Origin: Chara braunii
Lineage: Eukaryota; Streptophyta; Charophyceae; Charales; Characeae
Direction: 5' to 3'
Assembly: GCA_003427395.1 (NCBI GenBank)
Contig: BFEA01000049.1
Span: 1,086,848 to 1,115,962 of the forward strand
DNA length: 29,115 nt
Shown here: positions 19,761 through 28,290 of the stretch, piece by piece
Numbering within the stretch: the first letter of the stretch is position 1
Layout of the letters: the number at the start of each line of letters is the position of its first letter
The notes under the pieces: model-generated
What the model was told of the DNA's origin: nothing
What the model saw: the letters and a program-made list of their open reading frames with translations, nothing else
Database searches by the model: none
Position numbers and translations under genes: made by a program

Positions 19761-20986
19761 ATGAGCGACAGGAATCCTAACTCGGACGATAGGATCCTGC
19801 GCTCATCAAGACGCCCATTGGTCCACTTAGCGTTAGGACCAGAGGGTAACCGGTTTCTGTTCCGCCAGCTTAGGGTGAGGCAGCAACAGCAGCGGAGGGC
19901 TAGGGACGCAAAGGCAAGCAGAGCCTTCGCAAGTGAGGCAGCTACTTCAGCAGCCATGGCAACCGCTGCGCAACAAAGTTCTCAGGCCAGTAGTTCAAGA
20001 ACTGTTGAGGCGACGGTCGCACAGACCCTGAGTCAGTTCGCTGGCATTATGGCAAGTCAGCAGTTAGTGTTAACTCCTGACGAGGTCGCCATACAGAGAG
20101 CAAGTGCCCATGATGCACAGCTACAGACGGCGTTAGATGAGATACAGGCAGAGAAGGAGAGGATGATCAGAAGGTGGTCAAGGATGCAACGGCGTCAAAC
20201 GGACATTAGAGAGTTAAAGGAGATGGACCTGAATGATGTGAGGACCGTGAGGACAGCCCTGTTAGATGTAGTAGAGCGGGAGGACTACCACACGTCGCTC
20301 TTGCAGGACATTCAGCGGAGCCTGGTCGTGCTGGTCGGGTGAGTTCAAGCCGCACCATCACCATCGAGGCCCGGTGCCTGGCCCGTGGTACAACCTCCTC
20401 CTTTTGTCCCACCGGTGACTGGAGTATCCCCATTTGCAGTCTCTCCAGCTTCGGCTACTAGGTATGCCTTTGACAAGCGGGTTACCAGCAGGTCCTAGTG
20501 TAAAGGTTCCTGTTCAGACAATGTTCTCCCAACCTCCGTTACAGATTGTCGTAACTGGGCTGCCTGCTGTCTCGCAGCCGGCACAGCCGCAGGGTACACA
20601 ACCCCAACATCAGCTAGTGCAGCAGCCTGCACCCCAGGCTCCACAACGTGGAGTGGTGCAGGCACCGGGACAAGGACAGTGGGTCCCTAAGAGGGGTGAG
20701 GACCTCGACATATGGTTGAGGTCAGTCTATGTGAACTGCAAGTTGACCTTGCCTCACGAGGAAGTGCTTGTGGCTGCCTCCTACCTGGAGGGGAGTGCAG
20801 CAAGGTGGCTAAGCAGGTATGTACAACTACAGGGATGCGATCATGACTTCCGCGCTTGGGCAATCAACCAGAAATTGAATGACCTTCTCAAGCTGGTGGA
20901 AGAAAGGTGGCATGATCCGCAGGAGGCCCAAACGGCCACTGATGCGATCCTGACCCTGAGCTCAAGGAAGTTCAGGTCAGTAAGGG
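19761..20986 (+). pseudogene. Ty3-type gag, 5' part (broken, PLE-interrupted)
   Basis: ATG at 19761 opens a 193-codon frame with Gln/Arg- and Ala-rich N-terminus and a coiled-coil-like stretch (residues about 115-180, with QTALDEIQAEKERMIRRW). An in-frame TGA (20340-20342) and a frameshift near 20450 break it. It then reads through a Pro/Gln-rich linker into EDLDIWLRSVYVNC, SYLEGSAARWLSRY, LVEERWHDPQ and LSSRKFRSVRD. This is the retrotransposon gag capsid-like region (Trp-x-x-x, EGxAxxW and QxxF/RxVR pattern). Gag forms the particle around the element RNA. Similarity stops at 20986 where the Penelope-like pair begins. Confidence 0.85.
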
Positions 20987-21527
20987 ATGAGGATAATGAC
21001 ACATGACACAAGATATGAAGAAGAAGATGACATGAGCTTTATTATCATGGTGTAATCAACTACCTCCCTTCACTCCTCGACGAACACTGCCGAGGAACCC
21101 AATCCTTCTGCTCACACACCGCTCAGATTGAGGATATCCACTATTGCATTCTACTCATTTATACTAACTCACCACCTCTTACTCTCAGCTCCTACCCCGT
21201 TGTCATATGGCCGGTACTTCGAGAAAGTTCTTCCAAAAGTCCGTTGCCCCTTCTAAGCCTCGACTAATTTCTTGAGGGTACGAACCTTAACGGTTCGCAG
21301 CCGACTATGTCAAAGAAAACAAAATTCTCTATGCTTATCCGTGCGAAATTGTTTTATCCGGGTTGCAAAAATCCTGAAAAATCCTGCAAAAAAAAAAAAA
21401 AAAAAAAAAAGGACAGAAAGTCGCGAAAAACACTTTATAAGCAAAATATATTACTTCTCTAATTGCTGCAATACGACAAACCCGACAAACCCGATGTTCC
21501 ACATGCTTACCACGCGGTTTTTCCACT
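20987..21527 (-). other. PLE copy A 3' non-coding region
   Basis: Almost identical to copy B 26471-27010 apart from small indels. It includes an A-tract (21388-21409, shorter and interrupted in copy B) and no poly-A at the element end, as expected for PLEs. Confidence 0.75.
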
Positions 21528-21983
21528 CTATCTGAGTGGTCCCTTTGTTCTGTGGCTTGGTGCCAGATTCCGTGGTAGCTGGCCTGACAGAGGCCGTTGG
21601 AACTTATTCTCTCGGTCTCGATCTGGGCCCAACTCATGTCCGTTCATCATCCGGACCAAATCAGAGACCCGATCCCAGAGTTCACGGTCATCCCTTCTCT
21701 TAATCCATCTTATCCCGACGGTAACCGTTCGGCCAGGAATGCCCAGTTTCCTGAGTTCTTCTTGCAGAGTAAGAACGTTCCAGCATACTAGCCCGTCGTC
21801 GTTCGTGTTCATGGAGATCCGCTGAATCGTGTTGGCAATAGTGGCAAACTTCGCAGCCTTAGGCCCAAATGAGGCGAAATCTTTGTAAGTACGCACAGCC
21901 AAAGGCTGCTCTTCCCAAGTAGCCGTTGAATTTTTAAATTTGTGTGACATCATAATGGCTGCCTGCGTATCTGATACCATCAA
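21528..21983 (-). pseudogene. PLE copy A: RT C-terminal (thumb) region
   Basis: A 151-codon open frame beginning within the RT after a frameshift near 22105. It contains MVSDTQAAIMMSHKFKNST, then IANTIQR and LTLQEELRKLGIP, and ends GPLR. Copy B carries the same segment but lacks 40 nt (corresponding to 21775-21814 here), which frameshifts it. In PLEs this part follows the YxDD box and contributes the thumb and the C-terminal region. No GIY-YIG motif follows, which supports the permuted order. Confidence 0.75.
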
Positions 21984-22036
21984 TCTCGTCTCAAGGAAAT
22001 CAAGAACCCCAACGTNTGGGTCAGTGCGCTGAAGCT

Positions 22037-22417
22037 TCAGGCCTGGTGGATAACAGGTCGTAACCTCATCCAGGTGTTCCTCAACTTCCTTCTTCCCAGC
22101 TGGGTTCTGCCTAAGGATACTAGGAATAAGTCATATATGTACCTTTCCCCCGAAATGAGCTTTGCATCATTACCAAGTGCACTTAAAAACTGATATTCAG
22201 AGTGCATGCATAAAATGCATGCTAGTGCAGGACTGGCCCTCTCACCCATCGGTACGCCACACTGCTGCCTCAGCGTCCTGTTTGCCACAAGGAAGTAGGT
22301 ATTCTCTAGTTGGTAGTCAGTGAGTGTGACCAGATTTTTTAACCGGACCGACTTCCACCCCACTTCTCCATGAGCCTTTCTAAATGCAGCCTTCTTACCT
22401 TTAGTTTTTACTCGAAT
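22037..22417 (-). pseudogene. PLE copy A: RT motifs B and C, YIDD changed to YIYD
   Basis: In frame after the TGA at 22418-22420 the minus strand reads through VGWKSVRLKNLVTLTDYQLE to RTLRQQCGVPMGERASPALA (motif B; GxPMGxxxSPxLA is typical of PLE and telomerase-like RTs) and then SGERYIYDLFLV (motif C). The first Asp of the catalytic pair is Tyr, encoded at 22133-22135; copy B has Asp at 27584-27586. A small deletion about 25 bp further on shifts the frame, giving a false end at 22037. Without that Asp the enzyme cannot bind its metal ions. Confidence 0.88.
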
Positions 22418-22903
22418 TCATTTGATGCCGACATTCATAAATAGTCCTGTTATCCATTGCACGGCACGGTGAATGTCCTGATGGGGAAGTTGAGTAAACA
22501 TTTCTTTAATATCATAAGTTCGAGTCGTGATCCCAAGGTCGTTCACCTTTGCATGCTGGTTGATTTTATTGATTTCTCCTCTCAGACAATGGACGGATTG
22601 AAGATTGAACGCAGTGGACAGGAAGTTTAACACAGTGGACAAAAACCCAGAAGCTGATCTGAACAAGCTCTCATACGAAGGTACAATTGGTCGCTTCTTT
22701 GATTTGTCTTTTTCCTTTGTGATAATATAGGCGTGTTGTAACACACTGGATTTATCCCATTTAGCAATATTTCCCAGTCTTAGTTCATCGTACCGCATCT
22801 TCATCCTTTCCAGAGTGAGTTCCTTGCTCACGTTAGAGGCAACATAGTTTTCGTTTTCAAGGTACATCTTTTTCAGTCCTGCTTCATATAGCGTAGAGGG
22901 CAT
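22418..22903 (-). pseudogene. PLE copy A: RT fingers and motif A
   Basis: Contains LRLGNIAKWDKSSVLQHAYI, then KKRPIVPSYES (RT motif 2-like) and TTRTYDIKEMFTQLPHQDI (motif A, catalytic Asp in YDIKEMFT). Known PLE RTs read T-x-D-V-x-x-L/M-Y/F-T-x-I/L-P here, a close match. The frame ends at a TGA (22418-22420) but continues open beyond it in the same frame. At the upstream end it joins the preceding part by a frameshift near 22920. Confidence 0.85.
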
Positions 22904-23037
22904 TCTATCCAGGTTTCGCTCGTGTTCCGATGTAGTGGGGACAATACCAAACCGTCGAGAGCTTGCCTGACTCCCATGACGTATTCACTCGTCACACACC
23001 CGTCCACCATTTTCTCTCCTGGCTTGTTCACAGCACG

Positions 23038-23990
23038 TCAATCCACCCGTATTTCTTCTTCCTCCAGACCCATCTCTCGTAGCCATTTCAGTGCGTCATT
23101 GCAAGCTAGATTTAGGCCCTCTTTGCAGACATTAGTGCCTGGGAATGGTATGTTCTTAGCGTTGAATAGGAACTGGTGAAACCCAGGTATGTCACTGATC
23201 TTGACCGCGACATGCCCATCGATTTTGGGCAGGTCAAAGTCCACGCACGTACACTCAATAGAGGTGCGTAGCGCATACGACTTGTGATTATGCAGAAGAG
23301 CACCAACCGACTTGGCCTTAAGCCAGACGGTTCTTGTTCTTTGAGCATACAGGTCTTCCAGTGGCATAGGTAGGATATTCCCTCGCATCCATGTTTTAAC
23401 TTCATCTTCTACTCTAATTTTATTCACAGTAGTGCAAAACGGGATTTTTACAACGATGTTCATCCTTGGATTGAATCTGAACTTCTTTTTAAACACATTC
23501 GAGAGAATCCCTCGTACAATCTGTCTAGCTTGTTGCTGATGAATTGTCTTTACACCATTATTCAAATCAATCAATTCTTCAAGGCTTAGGCGGTAGAGAT
23601 CTCTTCGTTTCCATGGTGCTCTTAGCAGTGCTATAAGTTCAGCCTTTTTCCTCTCAGTTTTTCTTACCGTGCGCTGCAGGTCAAGCACAAATCATTCTCC
23701 ACCTGTTTCAATAACATTTTTCGCATCTTTCAACAACATTCTCGTCCCGTGTTTCTCGATCTTCGAGAACCCGAACAACACCGTGACCAACCGCCATGCT
23801 TTCAACCACCTTCCTCCCTGGTTATTTGACAACGACACTGTTCCTTTAATCTTCTGCTTCGTTAGCAGTTTCAAGATATGGAGTAGATCGGAACTCCGAC
23901 TCACATCGATGCATGCATAGTTAAAGAATATTGGCTCAATGAGGTTTGGGATGGAAATTTCAGATACTTGTTTTAACTTTTTCCTCTGTC
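23038..23990 (-). pseudogene. PLE copy A: region between GIY-YIG and RT
   Basis: One minus-strand frame runs from about 23990 with QVSEISIPNLIEPIFFNYAC, through a TGA at 23692-23694, to a TGA at 23038-23040. It includes RRDLYRLSLEELIDLNNGVK, NPRMNIVVKIPF, and a Cys pair in ECTCVDFDLPKIDGH. This is where PLEs carry the N-terminal RT extension. Both stops are TGA and the surrounding frame keeps coding character, so this was one open frame. The link to the GIY-YIG part needs one frameshift near 23990. Confidence 0.7.
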
Positions 23991-24317
23991 TGCGCGCTTT
24001 CTTCCTTTCCTCTTCTTTCTCACACTCAGACCTCGGTTGTGACTTTTTATAATAACATTCTCCATTTCTTCAATTTCAGAGTTCATTCCAAACCATATCG
24101 GTATGGGAACATAGTTCTCAACCCCTACTTTCCTAAGCAAGCCATGCACTTTCTGTTTTCTCCCACTATGGGTTCCTCGCATGTGCTCAGCCCATCTATC
24201 TTTGAGCGAGCGCACCGTCTTGCCGACGTACGTTAGCCGAAAATTCAAGGACATTAGTACATACACGCAACCGGATCCATCCAACATCCTATCCCATTCC
24301 TGGCCAAAATCTAACAT
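23973..24317 (-). CDS. PLE copy A: GIY-YIG endonuclease, upstream of RT
   Basis: Open frame of 114 codons from ATG 24317. Motifs: CVYVL (residues 17-21, the GIY strand), TYVGKT (29-34, the YIG strand), Arg41 in DRWAEHMRG, and Glu81-85 with a downstream Asn (EIEEMENVIIKSHN), the metal-binding Glu region. A basic tail (RKKRKGRKR) follows. The domain cuts target DNA for priming in endonuclease-bearing PLEs. Its place before the RT is the key feature. The upstream stretch 24318-24419 has stops in this frame, so an in-frame link to the SAP-like part is not preserved, or an intron is present. Confidence 0.85.
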   Translation of the reverse strand: MLDFGQEWDRMLDGSGCVYVLMSLNFRLTYVGKTVRSLKDRWAEHMRGTHSGRKQKVHGLLRKVGVENYVPIPIWFGMNSEIEEMENVIIKSHNRGLSVRKKRKGRKRADRGKS

Positions 24318-24419
24318 AAGCTCTCCCCCATGCGATGTCCCGTCTCAGGCATGCTAACAAGATAATCAGGACGTGGATCTGCTGAAGAATCTTCACTAAC
24401 TTAGTGCTAACCAGTTTCT

Positions 24420-24894
24420 TCAGACGGCTGATCCGGTGTACCGCTCGATGTAGTGAGCGAAAGCTACCGAAGCGCAGTTTCCCGCTATCGGGTTAGCATT
24501 GGTTACAAATGCATCATCAACGTTGTCAATGTTCTTGGGCCGTTTCTCTTCATTCACCGTTGATGGTTCCCCCCTCCTTGAGGAATGATCCTCTCTCACA
24601 AGGTCCGCGTACTCCTGGAGATCGATTCGAGCCACCTCCCATGCGCTAAGCTCCTTACGGTAGTACTGGACGTTCTTCTCTTTACATAGCTCTTGTACTC
24701 GAGTGTAGTGAAGCGAGTTGTAAAATTCCAGCCTCAGCTTCATGTAAGCGGCGAGGCCACCTTCATTCGCCTCTTCATCCTCGTTGTCTCCTCCTTGACC
24801 ATTCTGAATGAGGTCTTCATCTTCGCCCTCAACTTCCTCTACTCTCTCTTTTTCGACTTCATTTGCTGGACCTTTCCCTTTGCGCTCGTCGACC
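24420..24894 (-). pseudogene. PLE copy A: acidic linker and SAP-like segment
   Basis: After the TAG that ends the preceding frame (24897-24899), the same frame continues: a Glu/Asp-rich linker (VEEVEGEDEDL, GGDNEDEEANEGG), then MKLRLEFYNSLHYTRVQELC at 24743 and KEKNVQYYRKELSAWEVA. The helix-loop-helix spacing with LCKEKxV...KEL resembles a SAP DNA-binding motif, but the match is degenerate. The frame ends in TGA at 24420. The position just ahead of the endonuclease suggests a DNA-targeting role, as inference. Confidence 0.5.
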
Positions 24895-24896
24895 TC

Positions 24897-25772
24897 CTAC
24901 ACGAGAGCTACTAGCAGCTTCTTGATCTCTGCGAGCTTGCTATTATCATCAAGCTTTGCTCGCAGATTTTGTTTCACCCCATCCATATCATTATTCCCAT
25001 CGTCATCATCAGATATCTCGATCCGCTTGGATCGGGATTTTACCTTTGTGCTTGTGCGCGACACTGGTTTAGCCCGGTGCACCCGCGGAGCAGCTGCCGC
25101 CGGTGTCCGTTCACCACCCCTCTTTCGTTTCTCACTACTCGACATCTCCTTGTTTTCTTTCTCCTTTTGTAATTCTCTTTCCAGTTCCGCCTTCTCATCC
25201 CTTAGCTTCTCTAACTCTTTCTTTTCATCTTCAGCAAGCTTTGTTCGCTTATCTACCACTTCTAATCTCTCCGAGATAAGCTTCAGCGAATTTCCTAGCG
25301 TCGAGGTAACCCACGTTCGCATTTCATCAGTCCTATCAACTGCACGTGCAACACCTCGCTTAGGTTCATCGGTAAGATCAACAATCCTTACTCCCGACCG
25401 CCTGCTAACAACTACCTTCTTCTTGGCCTTCTCCAACGCTTTATCGGACTTGATTCCTTCTAGTATATCCATGTATTCCTTAGTGAAATACGCCCGATTC
25501 TCAGGTCCTAGGAAGGCATTAGCTGCTGGTCCTTTCCCGTTGTTCAATTGCGGGCGATCACTTCCTTGCGTTTGCACATTTTGCTGACTGCTCGTTGCTT
25601 GCCCATTCCAATGATTCAGCGTCAGCCACTGGTTACCTGAGGCCCAGTTCTGGAAACCCCATCCCGCCGTTTGATATTGAGGATATGGCATCATGGCTGG
25701 ACCAGAGGGACCTGGCACAGGGCCGCCTTGCACGGGCTGCGGTAGCCCTCCATTGAACATTGGATTTGGCAT
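24897..25772 (-). CDS. PLE copy A: ORF with Pro/Gly-rich N-terminus, coiled coil and basic region
   Basis: 291 codons from ATG 25772. Residues 1-60: Pro-, Gly- and Gln-rich (PQPVQGGPVPGPSGP). Residues 85-165: a charged region with two VRIVDLTDE-like and VDRTDEMRTW parts. Residues 165-215: heptad-like Glu/Lys coiled coil (EDEKKELEKLRDEKAELERE). Residues 215-255: basic, likely nuclear-localising (KRKRGGERT, KVKSRSKR), then DDDDG. I know no domain for it. The same frame continues after the TAG into the SAP-like segment, so it was probably the N-terminal part of a larger protein. A gag-like or multimerising role is inference. Confidence 0.65.
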   Translation of the reverse strand: MPNPMFNGGLPQPVQGGPVPGPSGPAMMPYPQYQTAGWGFQNWASGNQWLTLNHWNGQATSSQQNVQTQGSDRPQLNNGKGPAANAFLGPENRAYFTKEYMDILEGIKSDKALEKAKKKVVVSRRSGVRIVDLTDEPKRGVARAVDRTDEMRTWVTSTLGNSLKLISERLEVVDKRTKLAEDEKKELEKLRDEKAELERELQKEKENKEMSSSEKRKRGGERTPAAAAPRVHRAKPVSRTSTKVKSRSKRIEISDDDDGNNDMDGVKQNLRAKLDDNSKLAEIKKLLVALV

Positions 25773-25775
25773 CCC

Positions 25776-26084
25776 TTATGCTTGAAATGACATTCCAGCA
25801 GGTACTTGATTGGAAAATCCCGGAGCTGGATAATGTGCGTCATTCATCTCGCCGTATGGCGTCGACTGCCTGTTCTGACTGCCGTCCATCCAGTATCTTC
25901 CACAATTCGACCACTTTCCCCTCCTTCCTCCTGTCCTATCGCCTGTGCGACCCCTGCCCCTGCCGTACATACGCTCGACTATGGCTAGTAGAAGGACAGC
26001 ACACCCTACTCCAATATCCCACTCGTATCCAGAGAGGTCTCTACCGCTCCAGATTACTATACTCTTCTTCTCGAAGCCCCACAT
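25776..26084 (-). pseudogene. PLE copy A: RG-rich N-terminal segment
   Basis: 102-codon frame ending in TAA 25776, 4 nt from the next ATG. It has RMYGRGRGRTGDRTGGRRGK, an RGG-type patch that commonly binds RNA, then NQVPAGMSFQA, whose style matches the Gly/Pro-rich start of the next ORF. The two were probably one frame, split by a 1-nt shift near 25775. The N-terminal start is uncertain. Confidence 0.45.
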
Positions 26085-26470
26085 GCAAAACCACCTTTAG
26101 TAAACCGTGACTGAAATCTTGCTTGCCTAGAAGCAATCGGCAGGAACGATCGCCTCAACTTGCACGCCGCTGCAGCAGATGCCTTATGTCTTGACGTGCA
26201 TTGGACACCTTATCCAGGTGGAGAGTAGCAGACGACACCGTACATGCGAAACACTTGGAGAAATGGCAAGATCATGAGATCATGTATGTCAAGTAAAAAG
26301 CCTTAACAGTAGTAAACCACATTAACGTGGAAAACCATTCAAGTAAAACCATAAAGTAGAAATAGAAATACCAATGGAATGAAATGAAGGGAAGCACGAT
26401 CTCAAATGATGAGTCGGCACCTTAGGTTCGTTCCCGAGCCACAGCAGGGTCGAACCTAAGGTTCTATAGC
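26085..26470 (-). promoter_or_regulatory. PLE copy A 5' leader with terminal hairpin
   Basis: No open frame of note. A perfect inverted repeat ACCTTAGGTTCG (26419-26430) / CGAACCTAAGGT (26451-26462) can form a 12-bp stem with a 20-nt loop (TTCCCGAGCCACAGCAGGGT), 8 bp from the junction with copy B. PLE pseudo-LTR junctions often hold hammerhead ribozymes; I found no CUGANGA/GAAA core here. Confidence 0.5.
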
Positions 26471-27686
26471 ATGAGGATAATGACACATGACACAAGATAT
26501 GAAGAAGAAGATGACATGAGCTTTATTATCATTGTGTAATCAACTTCCTCCCTTCACTCCTCGACGCACACTGTCGAGGAACCCAATCCTTCTGCTCATA
26601 CACCACTCAGATTGAGGATATCCACTATTGCATTCTACTCATTTATACTAACTCACCACCTCTTACTCTTAGCTCCTACCCCGTTGTCATATGGACGGTA
26701 CTTCGAGAAAGTTCTTCCAAAAGTCCGTTGCCCCTTCTAGGCCTCGGCTAATTTCTTGAGGGTACGATCCTTATCGGTTCGCAGCCTACTATGTCAAAGA
26801 AAACAAAATTCTCTATGCTTATCCGTGCGAAATTGTTTTATCTGGGTTGCAAAAATCCTGAAAAATCCTGCAAAAAAAAAAAGAAAAGAATAAGGACAGA
26901 AAGTTGTGAAAAATCGCGAAAAACACTTTATAAGCAAAATCTATTACTTCTCTAATTGCTGCAATACGACAAACCCGATGTTCCACATGCTTACCACGCG
27001 ATTTTTCCACTCTGTTTGAGTGGTCCCTTTGTTCTGTGGCTCGGTGCTAGATTCCGTGGTAGCTGGCCTGACAGAGGCCGTTGGAACTTATTCCCTCGGT
27101 CTCGATCTGGGCCCAACTCATGTCCGTTCATCATCCGGACCAAATCAGAGACCCGATCCCAGAGTTCACGGGCATCCCTTCTCTTAATCCATCTTATCCC
27201 GGCGGTAATCGTTCGGCCAGGAATGCCCAGTTTTCTGAGTTCTTCTTGCAGAGTAAGAACATCCGCTGAATCGTGTTGGCAATAGTGGCAAACTTCGCAA
27301 CCTTAGGCCCAAATGAGACGAAATCTTTGTAAGTACGCACAACCAAAGGCTGCTCTTCCCAAATAGCCGTTGAATTTTTAAATTTGTGTGACATCATAAT
27401 GGCTGCCTGCGTATCTGATACCATCAATCTCGTCTCAAGGAAATCAAGAACCCCAACGTTTGGGTCAGTGCGCTGAAGCTTCAGGCCTGGTGGATAACAG
27501 GTCGTAACCTTATCCAGGCGTTCCTCAACTTCTTTCTTCCCAACTCGGTTCTGGCTATGGTAGAAGGATACTAGGAATAAGTCATCTATGTACCTTTCCC
27601 CCGAAATGAGCTTTGCATCATTACCAAGTGCACTTAAAAACTGATATTCAGAGTGCATGCATAAAATGCATGCTAGTGTAGGACTG
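26471..27686 (-). mobile_element. Penelope-like element copy B, truncated (pseudo-LTR)
   Basis: Same orientation as copy A and joined to its 5' end without spacer. It repeats copy A 20987 to about 22235 at high identity: the 3' non-coding region plus the RT from motif C on. It stops abruptly at GGACTG where the Ty3 sequence resumes. A 5'-truncated copy directly upstream of a longer copy is the classic PLE tandem arrangement, called a pseudo-LTR. Confidence 0.85.
27194..27658 (-). pseudogene. PLE copy B: RT motif C (YIDD) to thumb
   Basis: Open for 154 codons. It contains SALGNDAKLISGERYIDDLF, with an intact YIDD (first Asp codon at 27584-27586), then VGKKEVEERLDKV, GVLDFLETRLMVSDTQ and IANTIQR. 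A 40-nt deletion relative to copy A shifts the frame and creates a false tail. Motifs A and B are missing through truncation, so it cannot be active, but it shows the ancestral state of the site mutated in copy A. Confidence 0.85.
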
Positions 27687-28290
27687 ATCTATGTACCTGG
27701 AGTGTTTCGATCCCCAAGTCTTACTCGCCACTTACCTGAGGTGCACAACTTTCCCTCGTTCAACAAGAAGGCCCTAGATCTAGAGGCAAAGATCGAGCAT
27801 GGACACCAACCCACTATGGACGATAGGAAGAAAACGCTGCCTCCCAACTAAAAGGCTAAGGGTCGCATAATGTTCGTCAATATCGATGGTTAAACCATAG
27901 AGTTAGACGACGACTTCCTGGAGGGAGTAGGGTCAAAGGCGGGCAGCGCAGAAGCTTCAGGGGGTGGAGCAGACACTGCCTCAGTACAAAAAGGCAAGGC
28001 GATCGGTAGACGCCGCGGAGGCTCCTGGTCTAGGAGTCAAGTGGACCCCAATGCTCCTCCATGGGAGAAAACTGGTCTTACTGAGGACGTGTGGAGAGAC
28101 CGTTACTCCCGGTCGGCTTGTATCTGTTGTGGCCAATATGGCCATAATTAATTCAAGTGCTTGAACAAGAAGGTGACGGAAAAGGTCCCGCCTACGATGG
28201 GGCAGGCGCCGGTCTCCTCCGCTTCCCCAGGTAGCAATGTCTCCAGCAGTTTTGGCACTGCTTCGGGAAACATGTTGGGCCAATAGGCAT
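27687..28290 (+). pseudogene. Ty3-type gag, 3' part with zinc knuckle
   Basis: Continues the gag broken at 20986. One frame reads IYVPGVFRSPSLTRHLPEV, then EDVWRDRYSRSACICCGQYG and HN, stop, FKC. The last part is a CCHC zinc knuckle (C-x2-C-x4-H-x4-C, 28119-28160) that binds element RNA; a TAA (28149-28151) sits inside it. Five in-frame stops (three TAA, two TAG) occur, with no frameshift needed across 600 bp. Decay has thus been mostly by substitution. Confidence 0.85.

Larger units (their letters stand above)
20987..26470 (-). mobile_element. Penelope-like element copy A, near full length, permuted GIY-YIG
   Basis: Minus-strand element of 5484 bp, bounded at the 3' side by ATGAGGATAATGACACATG at 20987, which recurs at 26471 as the 3' end of copy B. 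Coding order 5'-3': RG-rich ORF, coiled-coil/basic ORF, SAP-like segment, GIY-YIG endonuclease, RT. Canonical PLEs place GIY-YIG after the RT; here it is before it, as in the permuted PLE clade (Naiad/Chlamys type) described for green algae, protists and invertebrates. The copy is dead: in-frame stops, frameshifts and a lost catalytic Asp. A 12-bp-stem hairpin sits 8 bp inside its 5' end. Confidence 0.85.

Noticed and set aside
22418-23694. Alternative genetic code with TGA as sense codon
   Set aside because: Frameshifts and a lost catalytic residue in the same element show ordinary decay, and CpG deamination explains TGA.
24808-25587. 259-codon Ser-rich plus-strand frame
   Set aside because: Antisense shadow of the charged coiled-coil ORF of the PLE.
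26380-26520. Hammerhead ribozyme at the PLE junction
   Set aside because: TGATGAG is present near 26408 on the plus strand, but there is no CUGANGA with a matching GAAA core on either strand in the right spacing.
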